Assembly (NCBI GenBank): GCA_009787945.1
Contig: WQSI01000005.1
Location: 1-22,856, forward strand
Length of the DNA: 22,856 bases
Source: Defluviitaleaceae bacterium
GTDB lineage: Bacteria; Bacillota; Clostridia; Lachnospirales; WRAX01
Direction of reading: 5' to 3'
Every line of letters begins with the position of its first letter. Within the stretch, counting starts at the first letter, position 1. The translations under genes and the position numbers were made by a program. Below are positions 22,660 through 22,856 of the stretch, piece by piece. The notes under the pieces were generated by a model that was not told the DNA's origin, did no database searches, and worked only from the letters and a program-made list of their open reading frames with translations.

Positions 22660-22856
22660 TATAACAAAAAAGTTTGACCGTTTTAGCCTTAATTGGGAGC
22701 GGACGGACACATTCCAGCGGCGCATTTATGGGATTATTGGCGCAAATGGCTGCGGCAAAACCACCCTAATGAAAATTATCAGCGGCTTAACCAAGGCAGA
22801 CAGCGGGGAAATTGACTATTGCGGACTGACCCCAAAAGATGTTACAATGGTATTTC
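22646..22856 (+). CDS. tupC: Tungstate ABC transporter ATP-binding protein TupC (partial, cut by the right edge)
   Basis: The first 70 residues are visible. They begin MKISNITKKFDRFSLNWER and contain Walker A GANGCGKTT (32-40), followed by LMKIISGLTKADSGEI, then run off the window. The ATG lies within the end of tupB, the usual coupling of ABC genes. The ATPase would power tungstate uptake through TupB. The signature motif and Walker B lie outside the window. The substrate follows from its neighbours. Confidence 0.88.
   Translation, partial: MKISNITKKFDRFSLNWERTDTFQRRIYGIIGANGCGKTTLMKIISGLTKADSGEIDYCGLTPKDVTMVF

Overview
The window is the replication-origin region of a low-to-moderate-GC Gram-positive anaerobe, most likely a member of the Clostridia. 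The basis is the dnaA-dnaN-recF order, DnaA boxes of the TTATCCACA type, a parS site matching the Bacillus/Clostridium consensus core, strong AGGAGG Shine-Dalgarno sites, lipoprotein-anchored substrate-binding proteins, and no encoded CCA on the tRNA. I cannot name the genus.

Layout. (1) 1-1674, minus strand: an ECF sigma factor followed by a single-pass anti-sigma-like membrane protein (cut by the left edge), and a tRNA-Thr(GGU) with its own consensus promoter and terminator. (2) 1734-3861: the origin. It holds a parS site, a cluster of five DnaA boxes in front of dnaA, dnaA itself, and a second origin element between dnaA and dnaN made of CTA/CTG trinucleotides (DnaA-trio type) followed by an AT-rich stretch. 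Genes left of the origin are on the minus strand and those right of it on the plus strand, so all visible genes run with the replication forks. (3) 3862-7710: dnaN, recF and, where gyrB is often found, an AhpF-type flavoprotein with a perfect sigma-A-consensus promoter. (4) 7764-8734: an overlapping pair, a Panacea-domain (SocA/DUF4065) protein and a small two-helix membrane protein, which looks like a toxin-antitoxin module. (5) 8755-10246: S-adenosylmethionine decarboxylase behind a promoter and an immediate terminator-like hairpin, then cytidine deaminase. (6) 10269-15196: obg, a transglutaminase-like protein, a YhbY RNA-binding protein, a secreted protein with a degenerate nuclease fold plus six ComEA-like helix-hairpin-helix repeats, and a FliS-like small protein. 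(7) 15209-22856: a molybdenum/tungsten operon, modA-modB-modC-modD-moaC-moaA-MOSC-mogA-tupA-tupB-tupC (last gene cut by the right edge). It sits behind one consensus promoter and a Moco-family riboswitch, and its genes are tightly packed or overlapping.

The most unusual feature is a family of five TA-bounded palindromic elements (four of 164 bp, one internally deleted to 81 bp) scattered from the origin to the Mo operon. They have conserved terminal inverted repeats (TAGACCT...AGGTCTA) and a central 11-bp hairpin whose arms covary between copies. One copy lies inside the transglutaminase-like gene. Counting a duplicated TA, it adds exactly 162 bp, or 54 codons, and keeps the frame. The same reading frame is open in two other copies. 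Another copy supplies the ribosome-binding site of the FliS-like gene. The family resembles MITEs that target TA and, in its coding insertion, the in-frame palindromic elements known from Rickettsia.

How the genes work together: the origin genes serve initiation and repair. The Mo/W operon takes up molybdate (ModABC) and tungstate (TupABC) and builds the pterin cofactor (MoaA, MoaC, MogA/MoaB-type, MOSC), with the riboswitch sensing the finished cofactor.
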